From assembly GCF_003254545.1 (NCBI RefSeq), contig NZ_QJRH01000064.1:124001-188000 (forward strand): a stretch of 64,000 nt of DNA, in the 5' to 3' direction. Both the position numbers and the translations under genes were made by a program. The stretch's first letter is position 1, and each line of letters starts with the position of its first letter. Positions 34,338-42,208 of the stretch are shown here, in pieces. This DNA is from Flavobacterium tistrianum. Its GTDB lineage: Bacteria > Bacteroidota > Bacteroidia > Flavobacteriales > Flavobacteriaceae. The notes below the pieces were generated by a model. It saw nothing but the letters and a program-made list of their open reading frames with translations, was not told the DNA's origin and did no database searches.

Positions 34338-35062
34338 TCTCTAAAAATGACTTTTATTTTTGGAGTAGAGAAATTTTTAAGTTCGATTTCTTTTTTTGAA
34401 TGATCTAGTTTTGAAAGTGTTGGTACATTATTAATGAAATGCTGTACATAATAATTTCCTTCAAAATTTTGTTTTTCTAAGTATTCAATCATTCGAATAA
34501 AATCACTTTCAGAAATTAAAGAAGAATGAAAAGTGGTTCGGACTTCAAATTGAATTTTCGATTGAATTAAAAGTTTTAAACTTTCTTCAAATTCAGAAAA
34601 TAAGCCTGACTGCGTTAGGTGTTTAAAGGTATGAGGAAGACTTTTATAATCTAACGCGACGCAATCAATTAATTGACCACGAATCAGGCTATTCAATATT
34701 TTTGGACTGGAACCGTTGGTATCAATTTTAACCGAAAATCCCATTGTTTTGATCTCTTTTATAAAATCAATTATATTTTTGTGTAAAGTGCATTCGCCAC
34801 CGCTTAAAACCACTCCGTCTAATAATCCTTTTCGAGTTTTAAGGAACGAAAGAACTGAATCAAAATCAATCTTTCCTTTTCCTAAAACAATATCAGGATT
34901 GTAGCAGTATAAACACCGCATGTTACAGCCTGCAAACCACACAATGCAGGCTGTTTTATGCGGATAGTCTAATAAAGTAAAAGGTGTGAGGCTAAATATT
35001 CCTTTATTAGATAATGGTTTCTTCGAAATGTGTACGCTGTTGGTGTTCACCTTTTTTTCCAA
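34334..35062 (-). CDS. nrdG: anaerobic ribonucleotide reductase activating protein NrdG (radical SAM)
   Basis: A radical SAM activase of about 240 residues. The cluster motif CNMRCLYC (CX3CX2C) binds the 4Fe-4S cluster, and the SAM-binding GGE motif appears as LSGGECTLH. It installs the glycyl radical on NrdD, whose radical loop is encoded just upstream. The start is uncertain. No ATG exists before the conserved core. The frame opens at a TTG at 35062 with a GTG at 35050, and both starts overlap the 54-codon glycyl-radical ORF. Translation by coupling from that ORF is likely. Confidence 0.88.
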   Translation of the reverse strand: MEKKVNTNSVHISKKPLSNKGIFSLTPFTLLDYPHKTACIVWFAGCNMRCLYCYNPDIVLGKGKIDFDSVLSFLKTRKGLLDGVVLSGGECTLHKNIIDFIKEIKTMGFSVKIDTNGSSPKILNSLIRGQLIDCVALDYKSLPHTFKHLTQSGLFSEFEESLKLLIQSKIQFEVRTTFHSSLISESDFIRMIEYLEKQNFEGNYYVQHFINNVPTLSKLDHSKKEIELKNFSTPKIKVIFRD

Positions 35063-35171
35063 TATTAAAACTTTCTACAGGTCTATGATACCCCATTACA
35101 CGGGTGTAAACCAAACATTTGCTTCTTTGAAATTTGTTTTCTTCTAGAACTTTAAGCGTTTTCGTTTTCAT
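35007..35171 (-). CDS. separate glycyl-radical domain of anaerobic ribonucleotide reductase (NrdD C-terminal part)
   Basis: A 54-residue ORF starting MKTKTLKVLE. It carries YTRVMGYHRPVESFNIGKKG, the RVxGY...NxGK pattern of the NrdD glycyl-radical loop, with Gly27 as the expected radical site. The 707-residue NrdD gene upstream lacks this loop and stops after its zinc-binding CPKC. The two ORFs overlap by 20 bases, with this one shifted by +1, and its ATG at 35171 lies just before the NrdD stop. Either the enzyme is naturally split, or a frameshift (biological or in the assembly) broke one gene. NrdG follows directly and would act on this glycine. Confidence 0.83.
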   Translation of the reverse strand: MKTKTLKVLEENKFQRSKCLVYTRVMGYHRPVESFNIGKKGEHQQRTHFEETII

Positions 35172-37275
35172 AAGCCAAGTGTTTTTGATTGTTTTTATTG
35201 AGTAAAATTTCATCGCATTTTGGACAATATTCATGTTCTCCGTTTAGATAGCCGTGAATAGGGCAGATGCTGAAAATTGGTGTTACGGTTATATATGGCA
35301 GTTTAAAGTTGGTTAAAACCTTTTTCACAAAGTTTTTACAAGCTTCTGGACTGCTTATTTTTTCTCTCATATAAAGATGTAAAACTGTACCGCCAGTATA
35401 TTTGCATTGCAATTCGTCTTGGAGCAATAGCGCTTCAAAAGGATCGTCGGTATGATCAACAGGAATTTGTGAACTATTCGTATAGTATATGTTTTCATTT
35501 TGTCCTGCTTGCAGAATCTCTGGAAAGCGTTTTTTATCTTCTTTTGCAAAACGATACGTTGTTCCTTCAGCGGGAGTTGCTTCCAGATTGTAAAGGTTTC
35601 CAGTTTCCTCCTGAAATTCTTTCATTCGCAGTCGAATATGATCGAGAATTTCTGTTGCAAAATGAATTCCTGAAGTGTCGGTTATATTTTGTTTTCCTTT
35701 AGAAAAATTCAGCACCATTTCGTTCATTCCGTTTACGCCAATGGTAGAAAAGTGATTTCTAAAATTTTTCAAATAGCGCTGTGTGTACGGATAAAGTCCG
35801 CGGTCGTACATCTGCTGAATAAAGATTCTTTTCTTTTCTAAAGTCGATTTGGCTATTTGGAGCAACTCATCTAAATGCTCAAATAAAGTAATGATGTTTC
35901 CTTTGTGCAAATATCCAAGACGCGCCATATTGATGGTTACCACACCAATACTTCCCGTCATTTCGGCGCTTCCAAAGAGACCGTTTCCTCGTTTTAATAA
36001 TTCTCTTAAATCGAGCTGTAATCGGCAGCACATACTGCGTACCGCATTTGGTTTATAAGCATCTGGATTTTCGATTCGATTTCCATTTTCATCCAAAAGA
36101 TATTGGCTTCCAATAAAATTCTGGAAATAAGACGAGCCAATTTTAGCGGTGTTTTCAAAAAGCAAATCTACATTTTCTCCGTTCCAATCAAAATCTTCTG
36201 TAATGTTTACTGTTGGAATAGGGAATGTAAATGGCTGTCCGTTTGCATCGCCTTCAGTCATAATGGTGTAATATGCCTTATTGATAAGATTCATTTCTTT
36301 TTGAAAATTAGCATATTTTAAATCTATCAATTTTGAAACGCCTCTTTTTTTAGCTTCTTCAATCAGATTTTCATCAGTAACTTTTAGAAATAAATGTTCG
36401 TCATTTCGAGTCGGAATCTGTTCTTTTAAATCTTCTGGAACATTCCAATCTAAAGTGATATTCGTAAAAGGCGATTGTCCCCAACGTGCAGGTACATTTA
36501 GATTGTAAACAAAACTTCTGATTCCTTTTAGCACTTCTTCATAAGAAAGCTGATCTTTAAAAACATAAGGAGCCAAATAGGTGTCAAAAGAACTGAAAGC
36601 TTGAGCGCCTGCCCATTCGCTTTGTAAAATTCCTAAGAAATTAGCCATTTGGCCTAATGCTTCTCTAAAATGAGAAGGAGGTCTGCTCTCGACACGGCCG
36701 CGCACGCCGTTAAAACCTTCATTTAACAGCACACGCAAGCTCCAACCAGCGCAGTATCCGGTAAGACAATCCAAATCATGAATGTGTATGTCGCCATTCC
36801 TATGAGCAGAACCTTCTTCTTTATTATATATTTTATCCAGCCAATAATTGGCGATTACTTTTCCTGTGGTATTACTGACTAGTCCCGCATTTGAATACGA
36901 AATATTCGCATTAGCATTAATTCGCCAATCTGATTGGTTTATGTATTCTTCGACAGTTTGTGTACTGTCTATATAAGTGGTATCATCGTTTAAACCATTA
37001 ATATGTTCTCGCTGTAATTTTCTCGTATGGCGATAAATTATAAACGAACGCATGGTCTGGAAATATCCGTTTTCAAAAAGCACTCTTTCAATCATGTCCT
37101 GAATTTCTTCTACAGGCCACGAGTATTTTGCCTCAAGACCAGAAAGAATAGTTTTAAATATTCTCTTGTCTACTGGTTTATTGACGCTCTCAAAGGCTTT
37201 TTGAATGGCATCCTGAATTTTATAAGCTTCAAATGGCTTATAATCTCCGTTGCGTTTGATTACATATTTTTCCAT
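35152..37275 (-). CDS. nrdD: anaerobic ribonucleoside-triphosphate reductase, catalytic part (class III)
   Basis: A 707-residue class III reductase that makes dNTPs without oxygen. The N-terminal ATP-cone (about 1-95, KRNGDYKPFEAYKIQDAI) gives allosteric control. The barrel has active-site cysteine candidates in DCLTGYCAGWSL and VRSMCCRLQLDL. The C-terminal zinc-binding region is CPIHGY...YCPKC, with His in place of one cysteine. The chain ends 18 residues later and lacks the glycyl-radical loop, which is found in the overlapping 54-codon ORF. The gene is 14 bases after ric and part of a run of minus-strand genes from nadA to the CopD-like gene. Confidence 0.92.
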   Translation of the reverse strand: MEKYVIKRNGDYKPFEAYKIQDAIQKAFESVNKPVDKRIFKTILSGLEAKYSWPVEEIQDMIERVLFENGYFQTMRSFIIYRHTRKLQREHINGLNDDTTYIDSTQTVEEYINQSDWRINANANISYSNAGLVSNTTGKVIANYWLDKIYNKEEGSAHRNGDIHIHDLDCLTGYCAGWSLRVLLNEGFNGVRGRVESRPPSHFREALGQMANFLGILQSEWAGAQAFSSFDTYLAPYVFKDQLSYEEVLKGIRSFVYNLNVPARWGQSPFTNITLDWNVPEDLKEQIPTRNDEHLFLKVTDENLIEEAKKRGVSKLIDLKYANFQKEMNLINKAYYTIMTEGDANGQPFTFPIPTVNITEDFDWNGENVDLLFENTAKIGSSYFQNFIGSQYLLDENGNRIENPDAYKPNAVRSMCCRLQLDLRELLKRGNGLFGSAEMTGSIGVVTINMARLGYLHKGNIITLFEHLDELLQIAKSTLEKKRIFIQQMYDRGLYPYTQRYLKNFRNHFSTIGVNGMNEMVLNFSKGKQNITDTSGIHFATEILDHIRLRMKEFQEETGNLYNLEATPAEGTTYRFAKEDKKRFPEILQAGQNENIYYTNSSQIPVDHTDDPFEALLLQDELQCKYTGGTVLHLYMREKISSPEACKNFVKKVLTNFKLPYITVTPIFSICPIHGYLNGEHEYCPKCDEILLNKNNQKHLAYENENA

Positions 37276-37289
37276 GGTTTTGATTTTAT

Positions 37290-38021
37290 TTAAGACACTT
37301 TTTCAAATGTTTTTTCAAGCTCAATTGCTTTTGGAAATAGGATATTGTTTTCCAAATGAATGTGCTTTTTTAAATCTTTATCAAATTCTTCTAGCATCAG
37401 AAAAGCTACTTTATAAGTATTGCATGAATCAACAGGCGGCGTATAATTATTGGTTAAAGCTGCAATTCTTTTAAAACGCTGTGCTTCTGTAATATGATCA
37501 TCTTTTAAGGTTACAATTGGAGTTTCGATAGATAAAAAAGGCGGTGTTTCTAGTTCTGTACCTTTACTGTGAGCGGCTTTCATTTTTTTAATAAAAGGAA
37601 AAACAACCAATTCTTCTCTTTTCATATGAACCGTCAGATCTAAATACGATTTTGAAAAAATAGTATGAATTTCATGAAGCTCAGGATGAATCGCACCATG
37701 AACGCTGCATAATTTATTTAAATACTCCAAAATAACAGGAGATTTTTCTTCTACATATCTGTGATGGGTTTTGGTTATATAATCTGCAATCATATCTGCC
37801 GTCCAGTTTTTATAATCAAAAGATTGATTGGCAGAACTGTTTTTTGCTTTTTCAATATGCTCGATAAGAACACTTTCTTCAATATTCCTTTTTTTGCAGA
37901 CTTCTTCGATAGTTCGATGTCCCTTGCAGCAAAAGTCAATATGGTATTTTGTAAAAATGGCTGCTGTTTTGAAATCATCTGCCACGATTTCACCAATGGT
38001 TGTTTTACTTGTTAGTTTCAT
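37290..38021 (-). CDS. ric: iron-sulfur cluster repair di-iron protein (RIC/ScdA/YtfE)
   Basis: A 243-residue di-iron protein that repairs iron-sulfur clusters after oxidative or nitrosative damage. The N-terminal ScdA_N/DUF542 domain has the CC motif IDFCCKGHRTIEEVC (residues about 29-43). The rest is a hemerythrin-like four-helix bundle with iron-binding histidines (for example THHRYVEE, HGAIHPELHEIH, VHMKREE, HIHLENNILFP). It lies between nadB (29 bases) and nrdD (14 bases). NadA and NrdG both carry iron-sulfur clusters, so grouping a repair protein with them makes functional sense. Confidence 0.93.
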   Translation of the reverse strand: MKLTSKTTIGEIVADDFKTAAIFTKYHIDFCCKGHRTIEEVCKKRNIEESVLIEHIEKAKNSSANQSFDYKNWTADMIADYITKTHHRYVEEKSPVILEYLNKLCSVHGAIHPELHEIHTIFSKSYLDLTVHMKREELVVFPFIKKMKAAHSKGTELETPPFLSIETPIVTLKDDHITEAQRFKRIAALTNNYTPPVDSCNTYKVAFLMLEEFDKDLKKHIHLENNILFPKAIELEKTFEKVS

Positions 38022-38050
38022 AATGATTGGGGTATAGATTATTTATGGTT

Positions 38051-39565
38051 TTAGCATATTTTTTGATCTTCAGCAGCTTTACATTGTTTAATGATTAACA
38101 AAGAAGCGGCAATCATATTTGAAAATTCAATAAACGGAATCGTAATTTCGTGTGCTTTTGTAAGCGAAACAGCATAATTATGAAGCTCTTTTATTTTTTG
38201 AAAAGCTAACTCAGCATCACGTTCTTCACTTGTGTAGAATGTGGTAACCAATTTTTGCAATTCTTTTTTAAGGCTTTCAAAAGCAAGGTAATCATCAATA
38301 TTATGAGCTTTCGGAAACTTCGGAATTAGTATTTGGGATGAATAAATAAATTTTGCAATAGTTTTATCGACATTTTCTGAAGCTTGATGTGCAAAGACCA
38401 GACCTTCAAGAAGAGAGTTTGATGCCAGACGGTTTTTACCATGAAGTCCTGTTCTCGCGCATTCCCCAATTGCGTAAAGATTTTTTATTGAGGTAACTCC
38501 GCTCTGATCCACTTTAATTCCGCCGCATTGATAATGTGCCGCAGGAACAACAGGGATTAAATCTTTTTCAGGGTAGATTCCTAACTCGTTGCAATGTGCT
38601 GTGATGACTGGAAATTGATTTGCAAAAGCTTTCTGATCTAGATGTCTGCAGTCTAAATAAACATGATTTTTTCCACTTAATTGAAGCTCTTTACTGATGG
38701 CATTAGAAACCATATCTCGTGTAGACAATTCGCCTCGGATATCATATTTAAATAAAAATCTTTTTCCCTCTTCATTTACAATATGAGCGCCAAACCCCCT
38801 AACAGCTTCAGAAATTAAAAACAGCTGATTTTCTTTACCTGTATACAAAGCCGTTGGATGAAACTGAATATATTGCATGTCAACAATTTCTGCACCTGCA
38901 CGAGCTGCAATTGCTAGTCCGTCACCTGTTGCAATTTTCGGATTTGTGGTGTTTTCAAAAAGCTGACCGCATCCGCCAGTGCACATAACAATTGTTCTTG
39001 CTCGGATGTATTTTATGCGGTTGTGTTTCTTTTCAAAGAAAAAGGCTCCGGTACAAGTCGTTTTAGCTTTTTTTGTTTCGGTATTTAAATCAATGACCAT
39101 ATGATTTTCTAAGAGTTCAATATTGGACATTTTCTTGATGATTTTGAGCAGTTTCTGCTCTATTTCTTGTCCGGAGCTATCTTTATGATGTAATATTCTA
39201 TGCTGTGAATGTCCGCCCTCTAAACCTAAATCCCATTGGCCTTTTTCATTTTTGTCAAAAGAAGCTCCTATTTCAATTAATTCCTGAAGTCTTTCAGGAG
39301 CTTGTTTAATGACCATATTGACCACTTCTTTATCGCATAAACCGCCTCCCGAACGAAGCGTATCATGTATATGTTTATTAAAACTGTCTTTTATAAGGTC
39401 TGTCACCACAGCAATACCGCCTTGTGCCAGTGTTGTATTGGTGTTTTTAGCTGCTTCTTTCGTCATTATAACAATGGATAGATCTGGGCGTTTTTTTGCC
39501 GTTTTCATAGCAAAAAATAATCCCGAAATACCAGAACCGATGATAAGTATATCTGTTTTAAGCAT
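38051..39565 (-). CDS. nadB: L-aspartate oxidase
   Basis: A flavoenzyme of 504 residues from the preferred start MLKTDILIIGSG. A longer frame reaches an ATG at 39607 that overlaps nadA and adds a non-conserved leader. FAD binding is IGSGISGLFFAM. Catalytic and substrate-binding motifs include TLAQGGIA, QFHPTALY, and GLHGKNRLASNSLLEGLVFA near residue 390. It oxidises L-aspartate to iminoaspartate for NAD synthesis and can use fumarate as acceptor without oxygen. It follows nadA by 28 bases. Confidence 0.95.
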   Translation of the reverse strand: MLKTDILIIGSGISGLFFAMKTAKKRPDLSIVIMTKEAAKNTNTTLAQGGIAVVTDLIKDSFNKHIHDTLRSGGGLCDKEVVNMVIKQAPERLQELIEIGASFDKNEKGQWDLGLEGGHSQHRILHHKDSSGQEIEQKLLKIIKKMSNIELLENHMVIDLNTETKKAKTTCTGAFFFEKKHNRIKYIRARTIVMCTGGCGQLFENTTNPKIATGDGLAIAARAGAEIVDMQYIQFHPTALYTGKENQLFLISEAVRGFGAHIVNEEGKRFLFKYDIRGELSTRDMVSNAISKELQLSGKNHVYLDCRHLDQKAFANQFPVITAHCNELGIYPEKDLIPVVPAAHYQCGGIKVDQSGVTSIKNLYAIGECARTGLHGKNRLASNSLLEGLVFAHQASENVDKTIAKFIYSSQILIPKFPKAHNIDDYLAFESLKKELQKLVTTFYTSEERDAELAFQKIKELHNYAVSLTKAHEITIPFIEFSNMIAASLLIIKQCKAAEDQKIC

Positions 39566-39593
39566 GTTATTTTGATTTAAGGTTATTGCATTT

Positions 39594-40526
39594 TTATGAT
39601 AGTGCAAGCATTCTTTCGATAGGCTTTAAAGCTTGTATTCTCAGCTCATCTTTAATTAGCATTTCTGGTCTTTCGTTTTTAAGGCACAAATACAGTTTTT
39701 CGAGTGTATTCATCTTCATATAAGCACATTCGCTACAAGCACAGCTGTTGTCATCTGTGGTAGGAGCCGGGATCAACGTTTTATCAGGTACAGCTTTTGC
39801 AAGCTCATGCAGGATACCGGCTTCTGTGGCCACAATGAAAACGGCAGCAGGATCCGTTTTAATGAAATTAATAATTCCCGAAGTCGAGCCAATGTAATGT
39901 GCTGCTTTTAAAATATGGTCTTCAGATTCAGGGTGTGCTGCAATTTTTGCAGTTGGGTTTTTGTTATATATTTCTATTAATTTGTCTAATGAAAAGGCTT
40001 CGTGCACAACACAAGAGCCTTTCCATAAGACTAGTTCGCGTTTGGTTTCTTTCTGTAGATATTTGCCTAAATTTTCATCTGGAGCAAATATGATTTTTTG
40101 TTCTACTGGAATAGATTCGATTATCTTTTTGGCATTTGCTGATGTGCAGACTAAATCGCTCATAGCTTTTATTTGTGCAGAACAGTTAATGTAAGTAACC
40201 ACAATGTGATCGGGATGCTGTTCTTTAAACAATTTAAATTCTTCTGGCGGACAGCCGTCAGCAAGTGAACAACCAGCATTCCAATCGGGCAAGACCACTT
40301 TTTTGTTTGGGTTTAAAATTTTTGCGGTTTCTGCCATAAAATGGACTCCAGCAAAAACGATGATATCTGCATTTGTATTTTGAGCTTTTTTTGCCAGTTC
40401 AAGACTATCACCAATAAAATCTGCTATTTCCTGAATATCCTCATCTTGATAATAATGAGCCAGGATAATGGCATTTTTTTCTTTTTTCAATCGGATTATT
40501 TCCTGTACTAAAAAGTTCTTGTTCAT
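39594..40526 (-). CDS. nadA: quinolinate synthase
   Basis: A 310-residue 4Fe-4S enzyme condensing iminoaspartate with dihydroxyacetone phosphate to quinolinate. The start AHYYQDEDIQEIADFIGDSLEL is a NadA hallmark. Three cluster cysteines are expected within NAGCSLADGCPPEEF, NCSAQIKA and CSECAYMKMNTLEKL. Of several cysteines, those in GCSLADGC and CSECAYM are the best candidates. It is the first gene of the nadA-nadB-ric-nrdD-nrdG run. No exact TAnnTTTG element was found upstream. Confidence 0.95.
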   Translation of the reverse strand: MNKNFLVQEIIRLKKEKNAIILAHYYQDEDIQEIADFIGDSLELAKKAQNTNADIIVFAGVHFMAETAKILNPNKKVVLPDWNAGCSLADGCPPEEFKLFKEQHPDHIVVTYINCSAQIKAMSDLVCTSANAKKIIESIPVEQKIIFAPDENLGKYLQKETKRELVLWKGSCVVHEAFSLDKLIEIYNKNPTAKIAAHPESEDHILKAAHYIGSTSGIINFIKTDPAAVFIVATEAGILHELAKAVPDKTLIPAPTTDDNSCACSECAYMKMNTLEKLYLCLKNERPEMLIKDELRIQALKPIERMLALS

Positions 40527-40859
40527 ATTTTTTTTGAATCTTTGGCTTCACTAACCTATAAAAGTGATGGATGTTTATCTTTTAAGATTGTATAAAAAGT
40601 ATGTTTTAATACATAATTTTAATAGGGTAAATATATTATCATCATTTTTTTCAAAACATGATTCTAATCATACTGTTTAATTTTTGTTTTTTTATATTAC
40701 GCGGTTACAGATTTTTAATGTTGAAGTATAATTTTCATTTTGACATCTTCCTTAAAGGTGTAGAAGATGGATTGTGATTGAATTGTTTTTAAAAGAAAAA
40801 GCATGATAAAGAGAACTAAGCTCTTTATCATGCTTTATGCAATTGTAGAATTAAAAAAA
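40527..40859. other. intergenic region, 333 bases, no gene
   Basis: AT-rich DNA between nadA and the ompA-like gene. Apart from the terminator at 40798-40836, I see no ORF, no exact promoter element for nadA and no RNA-like structure. The nadA promoter should lie here. Confidence 0.6.
40798..40836 (-). terminator. intrinsic terminator of the adhesin-ompA operon
   Basis: AAAGCATGATAAAGAG (40798-40813) pairs perfectly over 16 bases with CTCTTTATCATGCTTT (40821-40836) around a 7-base loop. Read on the minus strand it is followed by TTTTCTTTT. It lies 23 bases after the ompA-like stop. Confidence 0.9.
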
Positions 40860-42179
40860 TTATTTTGCGTCTATCAGCGTAAGTGAAACTCTTCTGTTTT
40901 GAGGTTTATTCTCTGCTGGAGTATTTGGAACTAAAGGTTCGCTTTCTCCTTTTGAAAATAGATGCATACGGTTAGATTCTATTCCTTTATTCTGTAAATA
41001 ATCTGAAACTGCCTGAGCTCTTTTCATTCCAATTTCAAGATTGCGTTTTTCAGTTCCTATATCACAAGTATATCCAGTAATATTCAGATCTGTATCTTTA
41101 TTCGATTTTAGAATTTTAGCAATTTCATCTAATCTTGAAGCCAATTCTGGAGTTACGCTCGTGTTTCCAATTTCTTGAAATGCAAGAGGCTGTTTTTCGA
41201 TATAATTGCGTTCCTCTGTAGTCAATTCTTTTTTAGCAGGTGGAGTTTCTGCAACCTTTTGCTGTACAGGAACCTCTTTCTGAATTGGAGCTCTTTCTGT
41301 CTGAGTAAAAGTTTCTTCTTTCGCCTTTACGGGTTCTGGTTTGTCTTTAGCTAATGAAAAACCTAATTTTAATTGAATACCAGCAGATAGATAACGGCTT
41401 TCCTGAACGATTCTGCTATTTCCAATTGTGCCGTTTGCCTGAATATTGTCAAGTCCGTTCGGATTGTAAGCTACAATATTGGTATTTGGAGTTTCTTTTG
41501 CCAAATCTGTTAAACCGTAATCAACGTATAAACCTGTATAAAGCTTTGTTTTTTCTGCTAGTTTGAATGTTAGACCAGTTTCAAAACTTAACATAAAAGC
41601 TGGATCTAAGCTTACAGTTGTTTTATCCTGCCAATTGGTTACTTTTCCGAATCCGTGAGATGGTAAATCGTCAACCAAAAGATTTACATCAGGATAGTAG
41701 CCACTCAGCTGTAGTTCAGAAGCTGAAGCTTTTACAGTTTGTTTTCCCGGGAACATAATTTTTCCTCCAAATCCGAAATACAATTGTGTCTGAGAAGCAA
41801 TTGATGTTCTATATTGCATCATTAAGGGAATTGCAAAACCAATAAAGTGCTGATCTTCTTTGTAATTAGTAGGGGTTACTCTATACTCAAATGCAGAAGT
41901 TTGATCATCGACCTCATAAGTTGAGATTGTAGTTCCGTTATTTAATTCAAAACTATTTTGATTGTAAGTGACATCAACCCCCGTTGAGATTCCCCAGTGG
42001 TTGCTGAAGAAATAGGTGTATCCAACACCTATTCCTCCGCCAAATTTTAGTTTACCGTCTCCGATATTGCTATCATAAAGAATTCCAGACGGACCGCCGT
42101 TAATTTTAAAATTAATTTCCTGTGCTTTTATCGAGACGCTAAACAGTGTTAGTATAGCTATAATCGTTTTAATCTTCAT
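40860..42179 (-). CDS. OmpA-family outer membrane protein
   Basis: A protein of 439 residues from the start MKIKTIIAIL, which gives a proper signal peptide. An upstream in-frame ATG at 42206 adds nine residues that spoil it. The N-terminal half is an outer membrane beta-barrel-like domain, with GVGYTYFFSNHWGISTGVDV and many aromatic strand ends. A Pro/Lys/Glu-rich linker follows (about 290-330). The C-terminal OmpA domain (about 340-439) has TGYTCDIG, RAQAVSDYL and NRRVSLTL, which binds peptidoglycan. It directly follows the giant adhesin gene, as SprF-type partners follow SprB, though this is not a PorP/SprF family protein by eye. Confidence 0.85.
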   Translation of the reverse strand: MKIKTIIAILTLFSVSIKAQEINFKINGGPSGILYDSNIGDGKLKFGGGIGVGYTYFFSNHWGISTGVDVTYNQNSFELNNGTTISTYEVDDQTSAFEYRVTPTNYKEDQHFIGFAIPLMMQYRTSIASQTQLYFGFGGKIMFPGKQTVKASASELQLSGYYPDVNLLVDDLPSHGFGKVTNWQDKTTVSLDPAFMLSFETGLTFKLAEKTKLYTGLYVDYGLTDLAKETPNTNIVAYNPNGLDNIQANGTIGNSRIVQESRYLSAGIQLKLGFSLAKDKPEPVKAKEETFTQTERAPIQKEVPVQQKVAETPPAKKELTTEERNYIEKQPLAFQEIGNTSVTPELASRLDEIAKILKSNKDTDLNITGYTCDIGTEKRNLEIGMKRAQAVSDYLQNKGIESNRMHLFSKGESEPLVPNTPAENKPQNRRVSLTLIDAK

Positions 42180-42208
42180 TGCGTGTAATTTTAAATTAAA
42201 TCTCATTT

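Noticed and set aside
35152..35171. prfB-like +1 programmed frameshift at the NrdD stop
   Set aside because: The bases before the stop (GCT TAA, shifting to CTT) do not give a good P-site re-pairing like the CTT TGA of prfB. Coupled re-initiation at the overlapping ATG fits better, though frameshifting is not excluded.
35172..35234. Longer start (35234) for the glycyl-radical ORF
   Set aside because: The added codons lie inside the NrdD zinc-binding region in another frame and encode nothing conserved. The ATG at 35171 begins just before the radical-loop domain.
39565..39607. Longer nadB start at 39607
   Set aside because: It would overlap nadA and add a leader before the FAD-binding strand. 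The ATG at 39565 gives the usual N-terminus.
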